The position numbers were made by a program, and so were the translations under genes. Under the pieces are notes generated by a model that did no database searches, was not told the origin of the DNA, and worked only from the letters and a program-made list of their open reading frames with translations. 5,234 bases of DNA, taken from NCBI GenBank assembly GCA_002495845.1, contig DAHF01000076.1, positions 29,136 through 34,369 of the forward strand, read 5' to 3'. Shown piece after piece: positions 5,194 to 5,234 of this stretch. Source of the stretch: Sulfolobus sp. UBA167. Lineage in GTDB: Archaea > Thermoproteota > Thermoprotei_A > Sulfolobales > Sulfolobaceae. Each line of letters opens with the position of its first letter. The first letter of the stretch is position 1.

Positions 5194-5232
5194 TTACAAT
5201 TCCATGACATCTATCACTTTAACCTTACAGAG
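5194..5232 (-). CDS. Possible C-terminal end of a further minus-strand gene
   Basis: The only open minus-strand frame from the right edge reads LCKVKVIDVMEL and stops with TAA at 5196-5194, just ahead of the CoxG-like gene promoter. The residues are plausible protein, but twelve codons cannot identify a family. The alternative is a plus-strand gene beginning at ATG 5204 (MTSITLTLQR), whose distance of about 20 bp from the TATA box is short. I slightly favour the minus-strand tail. Confidence 0.35.
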   Translation of the reverse strand, partial: LCKVKVIDVMEL

Positions 5233-5234
5233 AC

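Overview
The window looks like a chromosomal stretch from a thermoacidophilic crenarchaeon of the order Sulfolobales. The evidence is a back-to-back pair of genes for methylmalonyl-CoA mutase and methylmalonyl-CoA epimerase, TATA boxes about 25 bp in front of start codons (leaderless transcription), T-run terminators, and archaeal-type proteins: an Hsp20, a ZPR1 zinc finger and a GTPBP1-like GTPase. G+C is moderate by eye, which fits Metallosphaera or a relative better than the very AT-rich Sulfolobus or Acidianus genomes. The genus is an inference.

Layout: (1) 1-427, minus strand: N-terminal 142 residues of the methylmalonyl-CoA mutase large subunit, cut by the window edge. (2) 516-932, plus: methylmalonyl-CoA epimerase, divergent from the mutase across an 88-bp double promoter. 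(3) 1033-1812, plus: an unnamed membrane-anchored protein with an N-terminal zinc ribbon, a proline-rich linker, one transmembrane helix and a presumed extracytoplasmic domain. (4) 1813-2139: a 327-bp gene-free stretch with inverted and direct repeats and the hsp20 promoter. (5) 2140-2655, plus: an Hsp20 small heat-shock protein. (6) 2624-3094, minus: a ZPR1-type zinc-finger protein whose 3' end overlaps hsp20 by 32 bp. (7) 3186-4754, plus: a translational GTPase of the GTPBP1/EF1A superfamily, divergent from the ZPR1 gene. (8) 4746-5156, minus: a CoxG-like SRPBCC protein overlapping the GTPase 3' end by 9 bp. (9) From 5194 to the window end there may be the tail of a further minus-strand gene.

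The mutase and epimerase act consecutively: the epimerase converts (S)- to (R)-methylmalonyl-CoA and the B12-dependent mutase converts that to succinyl-CoA. In autotrophic Sulfolobales this is part of the 3-hydroxypropionate/4-hydroxybutyrate CO2-fixation cycle. The central Hsp20-ZPR1-GTPase block has a proteostasis and translation flavour. Eukaryotic ZPR1 is a folding factor for eEF1A, so a ZPR1 homologue divergent from an EF1A-like GTPase is suggestive. Most of the window is ordinary core genome. The least explained DNA is the repeat-bearing gap in front of hsp20, and I found no convincing new defence or mobile system.
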